In this document: positions 24,329 to 32,324 of the stretch, piece by piece
How the letters are laid out: each line of letters opens with the position of its first letter
How positions within the stretch are numbered: position 1 is the first letter of the stretch
DNA from: an uncultured Christensenella sp.
Lineage (GTDB): Bacteria; Bacillota; Clostridia; Christensenellales; Pumilibacteraceae
Direction: 5' to 3'
Assembly: GCA_910577995.1 (NCBI GenBank)
Contig: CAJTND010000001.1
Coordinates: forward strand, 62,001-126,000
DNA length: 64,000 nt
Made by a program: the position numbers and the translations under genes
Notes under the pieces: model-generated
Told to the model about the DNA's origin: nothing
The model's input: only the letters and a program-made list of their open reading frames with translations
Database searches by the model: none

Positions 24329-24871
24329 ATGAATATTTGGCATGACATCGATCCCGACAGGATAAAACCAAATTCGTTCGAGGCGTTGATAGAAATACCG
24401 CGCGGCTGCAAAGCCAAGTATGAGCTCGACAAACAAACGGGCTTATTAAAACTCGATCGCGTGCTTTACACTTCGACGGTATATCCCGCGAACTACGGCT
24501 TTATTCCGCGCACGCTCGCAGACGACGGCGACCCGCTCGACGTTTTGGTGCTTTGCAACGAGGCGATATATCCGATGACGCTCGTCAGCTGTTTTCCCAT
24601 CGGTATGATAAGGATGCTCGACGGGGGAGATATGGACGAGAAGATAATTGCTATACCGTTCAAAGACCCGAACTACAATTCTTATTACGACATCCACGAA
24701 CTGCCCGAGCATGTTTTCGACGAAATGATGCACTTTTTCGAGGTGTATAAATCGCTCGAGCATAAGCAGACCACTGTCAAGGATATAGCGCACCGCGACG
24801 AGGCGATAGAAATAATCGCTAAGTGCATCAAGAACTATTCGGAAAAATTCAAGGGCAAGCGCGGCAAATAA
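24329..24871 (+). CDS. ppa: Inorganic pyrophosphatase, family I
   Basis: A 180-residue soluble pyrophosphatase hydrolysing PPi to two Pi with Mg2+, pulling biosynthetic reactions forward. The start region IEIPRGCKAKYELDK, the YPANYGFIP strand and the signature DGDPLDVLV with its three metal-binding aspartates are all present. ATG at 24329 follows AGGAGG. Single gene with its own promoter, ending at a bidirectional terminator shared with tRNA-Gly. Confidence 0.96.
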   Translation: MNIWHDIDPDRIKPNSFEALIEIPRGCKAKYELDKQTGLLKLDRVLYTSTVYPANYGFIPRTLADDGDPLDVLVLCNEAIYPMTLVSCFPIGMIRMLDGGDMDEKIIAIPFKDPNYNSYYDIHELPEHVFDEMMHFFEVYKSLEHKQTTVKDIAHRDEAIEIIAKCIKNYSEKFKGKRGK

Positions 24872-24922
24872 CGCGCTGTCGCGCCGCTTGCGAATCTCGT
24901 ACATAGTCCGTATCGAACAAAC

Positions 24923-24950
24923 AAAAAAGCCGTCTTACGACGGCTTTTTC
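24923..24950. terminator. Bidirectional terminator between ppa and tRNA-Gly
   Basis: GCCGTC/GACGGC arms with a 4-base loop, flanked by A5-6 on one side and T5 on the other, so it works for both converging transcripts. Confidence 0.85.
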
Positions 24951-24952
24951 TT

Positions 24953-25027
24953 TGGAGCGGAAGACGAGATTCGAACCCGCGACCCTCACCTTGGCAAGGT
25001 GATGCTCTACCCCTGAGCCACTTCCGC
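24953..25027 (-). tRNA. tRNA-Gly (GCC anticodon)
   Basis: A 75-base cloverleaf on the minus strand with acceptor GCGGAAG/CTTCCGC, D-arm GGCTCAGGGGTAGAGC, anticodon loop TTGCCAA, T-arm GGTTCGAATC and CCA encoded. Confidence 0.96.
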
Positions 25028-25067
25028 ATAGATGTGTAAATATGCAATCTGCTGACCTGCTTGACCG

Positions 25068-25104
25068 ACCTTGGCAAGGTGATGGTCCCCTGAGCCACTT
25101 CCGC
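25068..25104 (-). pseudogene. Truncated tRNA-Gly copy
   Basis: Reading the minus strand from 25104, the sequence repeats the 5' half of the intact tRNA-Gly: acceptor strand, D-arm start (GTGGCTCAGGGG), a short deletion removing the end of the D-arm, then the anticodon arm up to CCAAGGT. The T-arm and 3' acceptor are gone. It lies about 40 bases upstream of the intact gene on the same transcript, so it looks like the debris of a tandem duplication. Confidence 0.75.
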
Positions 25105-25225
25105 ACATATAATGTATATGCCGAGATTTGAGGTCTTGCTCAAAATCAGCATAGTAAATATATCACGTAAATTTTATAATGTCAAGCATTTTTTATTAAA
25201 ATCCCGTAAAATAGTTAAAAAATGT

Positions 25226-25254
25226 TTGACAATATGTTTTTAATAGGTTATAAT
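25226..25254 (+). promoter_or_regulatory. Consensus SigA promoter of rpmF
   Basis: Perfect TTGACA (25226-25231), 17-base spacer, perfect TATAAT (25249-25254), 26 bases before the ATG. Confidence 0.88.
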
Positions 25255-25280
25255 CGTAAAGTAACATAAGGAGGTGGAGC

Positions 25281-25469
25281 ATGGCTGTCCCCAAGCACAA
25301 AACGTCTAAACAGCGCACGCATACCCGCGGCGCACAGTGGAAGTTATCCGCGCCCGCGCTTATCGAGTGCCCGCAATGCCATTCGCTCGTTCAGCTTCAT
25401 CGCGTTTGCCCGTCCTGCGGCTACTACGATTCGGAGTTGAAGGTAGAGAAGAAACAAGGTAACGACTGA
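25281..25469 (+). CDS. rpmF: 50S ribosomal protein L32
   Basis: A 62-residue bL32 of the zinc-binding type, with paired cysteines C30-x2-C33 and C43-x2-C46 forming the ribbon. The N-terminus MAVPKHKTSKQR is diagnostic. ATG follows AAGGAGGTGG. First gene of the rpmF-plsX-rnc group; the DUF177 gene (yceD) that often precedes rpmF is absent. A hairpin lies between it and plsX. Confidence 0.97.
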   Translation: MAVPKHKTSKQRTHTRGAQWKLSAPALIECPQCHSLVQLHRVCPSCGYYDSELKVEKKQGND

Positions 25470-25475
25470 AATTTG

Positions 25476-25503
25476 CCCCGTTAAAAACGGGGTATATTTT
25501 TAT
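25476..25503 (+). terminator. Hairpin with T-rich tail between rpmF and plsX
   Basis: CCCCGT/ACGGGG arms (25476-25481 and 25487-25492), then a T-rich stretch broken by A. Probably a partial terminator lowering plsX-rnc transcription relative to rpmF. Confidence 0.6.
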
Positions 25504-25562
25504 TTGCGGAACTTGTATATACCGCATAATATCATATTCGACAGTATCGGAGAGGTCATTCG

Positions 25563-26582
25563 ATGAAAAGCATCATTATAGACGTCGGCGGGTGCGACCG
25601 TCCCGACAGGCTTATAGACGGCGTTGTACAAGCCGCGAAAAAACACGGCGATTATGCGTTCGTGTTCGTAGGCGACAAGGCGATAGTCGAGCCGCATATA
25701 CCGAGCGGGCTCAATAACGTATCCGTCGAGCATGCGCCGACCGTTATCACCAACGACGACAGCCCGACGCACGCGCTCAGGCAAAAATCGGATTCGTCGC
25801 TCGTTACGGCGTTCAATATCCTCAACGGTTCGGAGGATGCCATAGGTCTGTTCAGCGGCGGTAGCACGGGCGCTGTTCTTACCGGCGCGACTTTGCTGGT
25901 CGGGCGGATAAAGGGCGTGCACCGTCCTGTGCTCGCTTCGCTCATGCCCACGTCTATACCCGGCAAAGTTGTCTGTATAGCGGACAGCGGCGCGAACGTC
26001 GACAGCAAGCCCGAGTTCATGGCGCAGTTCGCGCTCATGGCGTCCGAGTATATCAAAGCGGGTTTCGGTATAGAAAAACCCGTCGTCGGGCTTTTGTCGG
26101 TAGGCACGGAGGACAAGAAGGGCGACGAACGCACCAAGGCGGCGCATGCGCTCATAAAGGAGTTGCCTCTTGAATTCGCGGGAAACATGGAGGCGCGCGA
26201 CGCATTGACGGGCGTATACGACGTTATCGTATGCGACGGGTTTTCGGGGAACGTGCTCGTCAAGTCGACCGAGGGCACTGCCAAGATGGTAATGGGCAAG
26301 GTCAAAGAGGCGCTCACTTCGTCGCTCAAAGCCAAGCTCGGCGCGCTTATGATGAAAAAAGCGTTGAAGTCGCTCAAAGCATCGATGGATTATCATTCTT
26401 ACGGCGGCGCGCCGTTCCTCGGCGTAAAGAAGATCGTCGTCAAGGGGCACGGCTCTACCAATGAAGTATCGGCGGCGGCGTCGGTCGACATGATAATATC
26501 GCTGCACGAAAACCGCGTGCTCGAAACGATAGAAAAGAGTATCTCGGGCGCTGCCGAGCCTAAGGCGGACGTCGTACAGTGA
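25563..26582 (+). CDS. plsX: Phosphate acyltransferase PlsX
   Basis: A 339-residue PlsX, which converts acyl-ACP to acyl-phosphate for phospholipid synthesis at the membrane. It shows the FSGGSTGAVLTGATLLVGRIKGV core, GANVDSKPEFMAQFA and DGFSGNVLVKSTEG. The first motif reads IIIDVGGCDRPD rather than the usual AxDxMGGD, a variation in an otherwise standard protein. GTGA overlap couples it to rnc. The fabD/fabG/acpP genes normally found between plsX and rnc are missing. Confidence 0.95.
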   Translation: MKSIIIDVGGCDRPDRLIDGVVQAAKKHGDYAFVFVGDKAIVEPHIPSGLNNVSVEHAPTVITNDDSPTHALRQKSDSSLVTAFNILNGSEDAIGLFSGGSTGAVLTGATLLVGRIKGVHRPVLASLMPTSIPGKVVCIADSGANVDSKPEFMAQFALMASEYIKAGFGIEKPVVGLLSVGTEDKKGDERTKAAHALIKELPLEFAGNMEARDALTGVYDVIVCDGFSGNVLVKSTEGTAKMVMGKVKEALTSSLKAKLGALMMKKALKSLKASMDYHSYGGAPFLGVKKIVVKGHGSTNEVSAAASVDMIISLHENRVLETIEKSISGAAEPKADVVQ

Positions 26583-27229
26583 CCGATAACGAGCGTCGCG
26601 TCATAGAAAAGCGCATCGGCTATGAATTTAAGGATAAGTCGCTTGTCGAAGCGGCTTTTACGCATGCGTCTTACGTCAACGAGCATCGCGGCGTCGCCAA
26701 CGAGCGACTCGAATTTTTGGGCGACTGTGTTTTGGATTTTCTCGTCGGGGTCGAGCTGTTCCGCAATGCGCCCGACGCAGGCGAAGGCGAGCTGACCGCG
26801 CGGCGCGCGAGCGTCGTTTCGCGCGAGCCGCTTGCTCGGCTCGTTCGCGAGTACGGGTTTCTCGAGCTTTTGCGCGTCGGCGCAGGCGTCGATAGGTCGG
26901 AATTCGATATAAAGACGGTTTCCGATCTTTACGAGGCGGTGCTCGGCGCGGTATATCTCGACGGCGGGCTCGATGCGGCGCGCAAGTTCCTCGACAAGAC
27001 GTTTTTCGGCAAGGTGACGCCCGAACGCAATTACAGATCGGAACTGCAAGAGCTTGCGGCGGAGAAAAAGTTGGAAATCAAATACGATACCGAAGAAAAC
27101 GCCGACGGCGGCGGATTTACGACCACCGTTTCCGTCGGCGGCGCGGTCTATCGCGGAACGGGCAGGAGCAAACGCCTTTCGCAGATAGCGGCGGCGCGCA
27201 ATGCGCTCGATGCGATAGACGGGCATTGA
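26579..27229 (+). CDS. rnc: Ribonuclease III
   Basis: A 216-residue dsRNA endonuclease processing rRNA precursors and structured mRNAs. The RNase III signature ERLEFLGD (42-49) and the second catalytic acidic patch (SDLYEAVLGAVYLDGG) are intact, followed by a dsRNA-binding domain with the final AAARNAL helix. The start is GTG at 26579 overlapping the plsX stop. The smc gene follows after about 145 bases with its own promoter. Confidence 0.96.
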   Translation: MTDNERRVIEKRIGYEFKDKSLVEAAFTHASYVNEHRGVANERLEFLGDCVLDFLVGVELFRNAPDAGEGELTARRASVVSREPLARLVREYGFLELLRVGAGVDRSEFDIKTVSDLYEAVLGAVYLDGGLDAARKFLDKTFFGKVTPERNYRSELQELAAEKKLEIKYDTEENADGGGFTTTVSVGGAVYRGTGRSKRLSQIAAARNALDAIDGH

Positions 27230-27307
27230 CGCGCAGAGCGGCGAGATCATGCGCGAGCCTACGGCGGCAAAAAATCGGAAAATCGACAATATTCGAAGTT
27301 TAATCGA

Positions 27308-27336
27308 TTGATTTTTTTCGGCGAGCATGGTATAAT
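27308..27336 (+). promoter_or_regulatory. Promoter of smc-ftsY
   Basis: TTGATT (27308-27313), 17-base spacer, TATAAT (27331-27336), about 39 bases before the TTG start of smc. Confidence 0.75.
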
Positions 27337-27375
27337 CGACAAGTCGACATATTATAGCTACTCGGTAGGCACGCA

Positions 27376-30300
27376 TTGAAGTTTAAGAAACTTTCCCTTA
27401 TAGGGTTCAAATCCTTCGCCAACAAGCTCGAGATAAAGTTTGGCGAGGGCATAACCGGTATCGTCGGTCCCAACGGTTGCGGCAAGAGCAACGTTGCGGA
27501 CGCTGTACGGTGGGTCTTGGGCGAGCAGTCGTCCAAGCTTTTGCGTGGAAACAATATGCAGGACGTCATCTTCAACGGCACGAAAAAGCGCAAGTCGCAG
27601 TCCTATGCCGAAGTATCGCTGACGTTCGACAATAAAAACCGCTCGCTGTTCCCGTCCTACGACTTCGAGGAAGTCGTTATCACGCGTAAGCTTTTCCGTT
27701 CCAACGAGAGCGAATATTACATAAACGGCACGCTTTGCAGACTGCGCGATATTTCGGACATGCTCCGCGACGCCGGGTTCGCGCGCGAGGGCTATACTAT
27801 AATCGGTCAGGGGCGTGTCACGGAGCTTATAAACTCCAAGCCCGAGGATCGCCGCGCGATGTTCGAGGAAGCGGCGGGCATAAGCAAGTACAAGTTCAAA
27901 AAGAACGAGGCGGAGCGCAAGAACGAGCGCACGCGCGCCAACCTCGACCGCATAAACGATGCTATGGAGGGCGATGCGGCGCGGCTCGGGCCGCTTACCA
28001 AGCAGGCGGAAAAGGCGCGGCAGTATTTCGAGCTCAAAGAGAAGCTCAAATACCACGAGATAAACTATTATATCAATCAGTACGAAACGGCGTCCGACAC
28101 CAAGGACAAGCTCAGCGCGGTGATAGAGTCTATCGACGCGCGCATACGCGAAAAACAGCAGGAATACGAGAAGGCGACTGCTGAGTACAACGGCGCGATG
28201 GACAGCCTGCATTCGATCGATACCGATCTCGAAAAGTATCAGACCGAGTTGCTCAATCTAAGCGTAAACAAAGAGAAGGTTTCGGGACAGATAGAACTGC
28301 TCTCGCAGCAGCTCCGCAATATAAACTCGCAAAACGAAAATCTTATTTCGTCCAATGCGGCGCTCAACGAGAATTACGGATCGCTCACTCTCAAAGCGGA
28401 GAACGAGCAAGCCGAGCTCAACCGCAAGGCGGAACTTTTGCGCGCCGCTACGGAAGAATACGACAAGCTCAACGCCGATTATTCGGTAGTCGCCGACAAG
28501 GTGGCGGAGGAAGAAGCGCGCATGGAACGCGCGCGGCGCGCGTTGCTCGACGCTATGGAGCGCAAGGTCGCCGTCAGCAAGAACATGGGTGAGCTCACCG
28601 CGGAGCGCGCGAGCCTCGCCGAGCATATAGAAGAACTGAAAGCGCGTATCGACGGGCTTACCGAAAAGACGGAGCTCGGCGGTATAGAGGTCGGCGAGCG
28701 CACAGCCGAGCTGGATTCGCTCGCGGCGGAAAAGCAAAAGCTTTCCGAAGAAAAGACGGTAAAGACAGCCGAAAGCTCGGCTTGTTCGGAACGGCTGAAA
28801 GCCGTGACGGAGGAGCTCGACGAGGTGCGTCGTGATCTATCGGTGTCAGTGTCGCGCAAAAACATGCTCGCGGAGCTGCAAGCGTCTATGGAGGGCTATG
28901 CCGTATCGGTGCGCAAGCTGCTTGCCGACGCGAAGAACGACGCGCGGTTAGGCAATGCCGTGCTGGGCGTGGTCGGACAGATAATCAAGGTAAAAGAAGG
29001 TTTCGAGACGGCGGTCGAAATGGCGCTCGGCTCGGCGGTAAGCAACGTCGTCACCAAAAACGAGGACGATACTAAGATACTTATAGAGCACCTCAAGGTC
29101 AACCGTTACGGACGCGCGACATTTCTGCCGCTTACGAGCTTTAAGCCGCGTTCGCTCGATCCCGCTTATATGCCGCTGTTGCGGCGCGCGGGCTGTTATG
29201 GCATAGCGACGCAGTCGGTCGAGTACGACGGGATGTACGAGCGCATAATAAGCGGACTTCTCGGCTCGACGGTGATAGTCGACAATATGGATACGGCGGT
29301 CGCGCTCGCTCGCGAAAGCTCGTATTCTTTCCGCATAGTCACGCTTGACGGCGATATGATTTTGCCGCAGGGCTCGATGACGGGCGGAAGCAAAAAGTCC
29401 GACGCGCCCAACGTGTTCTCGCACGAGCGCGACCTCAAAGAGCTTACGGCTAAGGTCGACGAGCTGAAAGCGCGCGCGGACGGGCTTTCCGCCGAGCATA
29501 ACGAGCTTTCGGGCTCGTCGGAACGGCTTGAACGGCGCGTGCGCGAGCTTACCGAGGATATTCACGAATACGAGGTCATCGAGGCGGCAAAGCGCACCGA
29601 GCTCAACAAACTCGAGGCGGAGCTCGCGGCTGCGGCGGAAAGCAAGGCGGCTGGCGTTGCGGCGCTCGACGGGTTTACCGCGCGGTTAGAGGCGGTCTGC
29701 GCCGATATCGACCTTGCGGAAAAGACGAGCGACGAACTCGAAACGGACGCGCAGACCGAGCAGGACGACAAGTCGCGTGCGGAGTTCGAGGCGCTTCGCG
29801 CCGAGCGCGACAGGCTGAGAGATCGCGTCGCCGCCAAAAATTTAGAGATAGTGACGCTCGGCAAGGACCGCGAAACGCTGTCAGGCGAGATAGCGCGGCT
29901 CAAGAGCGAGGCGATAGCTACCGCTCAGCGCATAGAAAGCAACGATATGGCTATACTCGGCAACAACCGCACGATGCAGGAGCTCAACGACAAGCTGCAT
30001 GCGCTTGCCGACGCCGAGTCTGACAGCTCGGATGCGCGGCGCAACGAGCTTAGGACCAAACTTTCCGATCTTTCGCAGTATAAAAGCGATCTCAACGCCA
30101 AGGCTGTCGAGAACGACCGCATCCGCATGGCGTGCTCCGACGAAACGAGCAAGCTCGTAGAAGAAAAGCACGAGCAGGAGATAGTATTGACGCGCGTTGA
30201 CTCCGACATGGAGGCAATGCAGCAGCGCGTAGGCGAAGAGTACGGGCTGGAATACGAGCAGTGTTTGGAATTTAAGGACGAAGCTTACGATCCCGAACAG

Positions 30301-30972
30301 GGCGGTATAGAGATCGCCAAGCTCAAGCGCAGGATAAGCAATCTCGGCGCTATCAACGAGAACGCCATAGAGGAATCGCAAGAGCTTGTCAAGCTCTATC
30401 ACGAAAAAGAGATACAGCGCGACGACCTCGAAAAGAGCCTCGCAGACGAGGAACGTATCATAAAAGAAATGTCCGAGAACATGCTCCGCGATTTCGACGA
30501 GTGTTTCGAGAAAATACGCGTCAACTTCCGCGAGATATTCTCCGAGCTGTTCAACGGCGGTACTGCCGACCTCGAGCTTACCGAAAACGACGATCCTCTG
30601 CTCCGCGGCGTCGAGATCAAGGCGCAACCGCCCGCAAAGAATCTTCAATCCATATCGTTGCTTTCGGGCGGCGAAAAGACGCTTACGGCGATAGCTATAC
30701 TTTTTGCGATACTCAAGCTGCGCCCGATGCCGTTTTGTCTATTGGACGAGATAGAGGCGGCGCTCGACGACGCCAACGTCGGACGTTTCGCGTCGTACCT
30801 GAAAAACTTTTCCAACAGCACGCAGTTTATCGTTATCACGCACAGAAAGCCTACCATGGAGCAGGCGGACTGTTTGTACGGCGTTACTATGCAGGAGGAG
30901 GGCGTTTCGACTATTGTTTCGGTGCGTCTTACCGACGCGGTAAAGGACGCTTTGTCCGTTCCTGCGGAGTAG
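27376..30972 (+). CDS. smc: Chromosome segregation ATPase SMC
   Basis: A 1198-residue SMC condensin subunit. The N-terminal ATPase lobe has Walker A GPNGCGKS (31-38). Long coiled coils run about 165-500 and 680-1020. A hinge domain (about 520-640) includes VGQIIKVKEGFETAVEMALG and ends near the MTGGS pattern. The C-terminal lobe carries the ABC signature LSGGEK (1096-1101) and Walker B LLDEIEAALD (from about 1122). It loads and organises replicated chromosomes with ScpA/ScpB. TTG start at 27376, fixed by the conserved KFKKLSLIGFKSF beginning. Confidence 0.97.
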   Translation: MKFKKLSLIGFKSFANKLEIKFGEGITGIVGPNGCGKSNVADAVRWVLGEQSSKLLRGNNMQDVIFNGTKKRKSQSYAEVSLTFDNKNRSLFPSYDFEEVVITRKLFRSNESEYYINGTLCRLRDISDMLRDAGFAREGYTIIGQGRVTELINSKPEDRRAMFEEAAGISKYKFKKNEAERKNERTRANLDRINDAMEGDAARLGPLTKQAEKARQYFELKEKLKYHEINYYINQYETASDTKDKLSAVIESIDARIREKQQEYEKATAEYNGAMDSLHSIDTDLEKYQTELLNLSVNKEKVSGQIELLSQQLRNINSQNENLISSNAALNENYGSLTLKAENEQAELNRKAELLRAATEEYDKLNADYSVVADKVAEEEARMERARRALLDAMERKVAVSKNMGELTAERASLAEHIEELKARIDGLTEKTELGGIEVGERTAELDSLAAEKQKLSEEKTVKTAESSACSERLKAVTEELDEVRRDLSVSVSRKNMLAELQASMEGYAVSVRKLLADAKNDARLGNAVLGVVGQIIKVKEGFETAVEMALGSAVSNVVTKNEDDTKILIEHLKVNRYGRATFLPLTSFKPRSLDPAYMPLLRRAGCYGIATQSVEYDGMYERIISGLLGSTVIVDNMDTAVALARESSYSFRIVTLDGDMILPQGSMTGGSKKSDAPNVFSHERDLKELTAKVDELKARADGLSAEHNELSGSSERLERRVRELTEDIHEYEVIEAAKRTELNKLEAELAAAAESKAAGVAALDGFTARLEAVCADIDLAEKTSDELETDAQTEQDDKSRAEFEALRAERDRLRDRVAAKNLEIVTLGKDRETLSGEIARLKSEAIATAQRIESNDMAILGNNRTMQELNDKLHALADAESDSSDARRNELRTKLSDLSQYKSDLNAKAVENDRIRMACSDETSKLVEEKHEQEIVLTRVDSDMEAMQQRVGEEYGLEYEQCLEFKDEAYDPEQGGIEIAKLKRRISNLGAINENAIEESQELVKLYHEKEIQRDDLEKSLADEERIIKEMSENMLRDFDECFEKIRVNFREIFSELFNGGTADLELTENDDPLLRGVEIKAQPPAKNLQSISLLSGGEKTLTAIAILFAILKLRPMPFCLLDEIEAALDDANVGRFASYLKNFSNSTQFIVITHRKPTMEQADCLYGVTMQEEGVSTIVSVRLTDAVKDALSVPAE

Positions 30973-30990
30973 TAGCGCGAGAGGTGGAGC

Positions 30991-31899
30991 ATGGGATTTT
31001 TCTCTAAGATAAAAGAAGGGCTCAAAAAGACCAAGGAAGCTATCGCTTATAAGCTGAACAAGCTGTTTACGGGCGGCGTGCTCACCGACGATTTTTACGA
31101 CGAGCTCGAAGAAACGTTGATCACTTCCGATATCGGCGCGGAAACGACCGATACCATAATGGAACGGCTCAAGGACGAGATCGACCGTCAGCACGTGCGC
31201 GACACAGCCAAGGTCGAGAAGATACTCAAAGATATACTCGTCGAACTGCTCGAGGAAAACGAAAAGCCCGAGTATTCCTATCCGCTCGTGATTATGCTTT
31301 CGGGCGTAAACGGCGTCGGCAAAACGACGGCGATAGGCAAGCTCGCCAAGAAATTCAAGTCGCAGGGCAAGAGCGTCACGGTCGCGGCGGCGGATACCTT
31401 CCGTGCGGCGGCGTCCGATCAGCTTGCCGTATGGGCGGACCGCGCGGGCGTAAGGCTTATCAAGCACGCCGAGGGCGCGGATCCGGCGGCTGTCGTATTC
31501 GACGCGGCGCAGAGCGTCAAGAGCAAAAAAGGCGATGTGCTTTTGGTCGATACTGCGGGACGGCTGCATAACAAAAAGAACCTCATGGAGGAGCTTAAAA
31601 AGATCGCGCGCGTAGTTGAGCGCGAGTTGCCCGATGCGACCGTGCTCAATTATATAGTGCTCGATGCGACAACGGGACAGAACGCCGTTTCGCAGGTGGA
31701 TATCTTCAACGAGGCGATCGATATCGACGGCATAATCCTGACTAAACTCGACGGCACGGCAAAGGGCGGCGTTGTGCTCGCGATAGCCGGCGAGCTGAGC
31801 GTTCCCGTCGTTTACGTCGGCGTCGGCGAGGGTATAGACGACCTCGAGGACTTCGACGCAAAAGAGTTTGTCAACGGCATAATGGACGGTCAACAGTAA
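30991..31899 (+). CDS. ftsY: Signal recognition particle receptor FtsY
   Basis: A 302-residue SRP GTPase receptor that docks Ffh-ribosome complexes at the membrane. The N-domain is short with an amphipathic basic start (MGFFSKIKEGLKKTKEA) for membrane contact and no acidic A-domain. The G-domain has GVNGVGKT (105-112), DTFRAAASDQL, DTAGR and TKLDG. The start follows GAGAGGTGG. Ends the smc-ftsY transcript; a terminator-like repeat follows at 31958. Confidence 0.96.
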   Translation: MGFFSKIKEGLKKTKEAIAYKLNKLFTGGVLTDDFYDELEETLITSDIGAETTDTIMERLKDEIDRQHVRDTAKVEKILKDILVELLEENEKPEYSYPLVIMLSGVNGVGKTTAIGKLAKKFKSQGKSVTVAAADTFRAAASDQLAVWADRAGVRLIKHAEGADPAAVVFDAAQSVKSKKGDVLLVDTAGRLHNKKNLMEELKKIARVVERELPDATVLNYIVLDATTGQNAVSQVDIFNEAIDIDGIILTKLDGTAKGGVVLAIAGELSVPVVYVGVGEGIDDLEDFDAKEFVNGIMDGQQ

Positions 31900-31928
31900 A
31901 ATTGATTGCGTAAAGTGCGTCAAAACGC

Positions 31929-31957
31929 TTTACAAATGGTGATAAACGGTCTATAAT
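31929..31957 (+). promoter_or_regulatory. Promoter of ylxM-ffh
   Basis: TTTACA (31929-31934), 17-base spacer, TATAAT (31952-31957). The expected start near 31964 falls inside the left arm of the inverted repeat that follows. Confidence 0.75.
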
Positions 31958-31991
31958 AAAGGTGTAAATTAAATCGACTTTACACCTTTTT
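31958..31991 (+). terminator. Inverted repeat with T-tract overlapping the ylxM transcription start
   Basis: Perfect 11-base arms (31958-31968, 31979-31989) with a 10-base loop, ending in five T directly before the ylxM ATG. In RNA read through from ftsY it would form a terminator; RNA started at the local promoter lacks most of the left arm. As DNA it could also be a repressor operator. No Shine-Dalgarno precedes ylxM. Confidence 0.6.
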
Positions 31992-32315
31992 ATGAGCAAG
32001 GACTTGGAGATTAGTCGGCTTTGCGACGCTTACGGCGCGCTACTGACCGAGCATAGGCGCGACATGATCAGGAGTTATTACGACTGCGACCTGTCGCTCG
32101 CGGAGATAGCCGAGAACAACGGTATCACGCGCCAAGCCGCGCTTTGCAGTATAAAGCAGGCGGAAAAACAGCTCCGCGGCTATGAGGACGCTATGCGGCT
32201 CGTGGAAAAGTCGGACAAGCTACGCGACAGCCTTAACGGGCTTGCGGCGGAATTGGAGTCAGATATAGACAAAGCCAGAACGACGGTCCTAAGACTGTTG
32301 GACGAGATAGATTAA
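31992..32315 (+). CDS. ylxM: YlxM/p13-like helix-turn-helix protein, SRP-associated
   Basis: A 107-residue protein of the YlxM family, encoded next to ffh in most Bacillota. A sigma-factor-like HTH (YYDCDLSLAEIAENNGITRQAALCSIKQAE) is followed by a helical acidic tail. In Streptococcus the homologue stimulates SRP GTPase assembly. Nine bases separate it from ffh. The start ATG is placed directly after an inverted repeat with no visible ribosome-binding site, so translation initiation is unusual. Confidence 0.92.
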   Translation: MSKDLEISRLCDAYGALLTEHRRDMIRSYYDCDLSLAEIAENNGITRQAALCSIKQAEKQLRGYEDAMRLVEKSDKLRDSLNGLAAELESDIDKARTTVLRLLDEID

Positions 32316-32324
32316 GGAGACGTT

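Noticed and set aside
24849..25152. Two overlapping minus-strand frames of about 85-105 codons
   Set aside because: They run through tRNA-Gly and its truncated copy.
25500..26507. 335-codon minus-strand frame opposite plsX
   Set aside because: Shadow of plsX with arginine-rich composition and no domain.
30739..31923. 394-codon minus-strand frame across the end of smc and ftsY
   Set aside because: It is a shadow of two certain genes; its sequence is His/Tyr/Arg rich, as antisense frames of this GC-rich coding DNA are.
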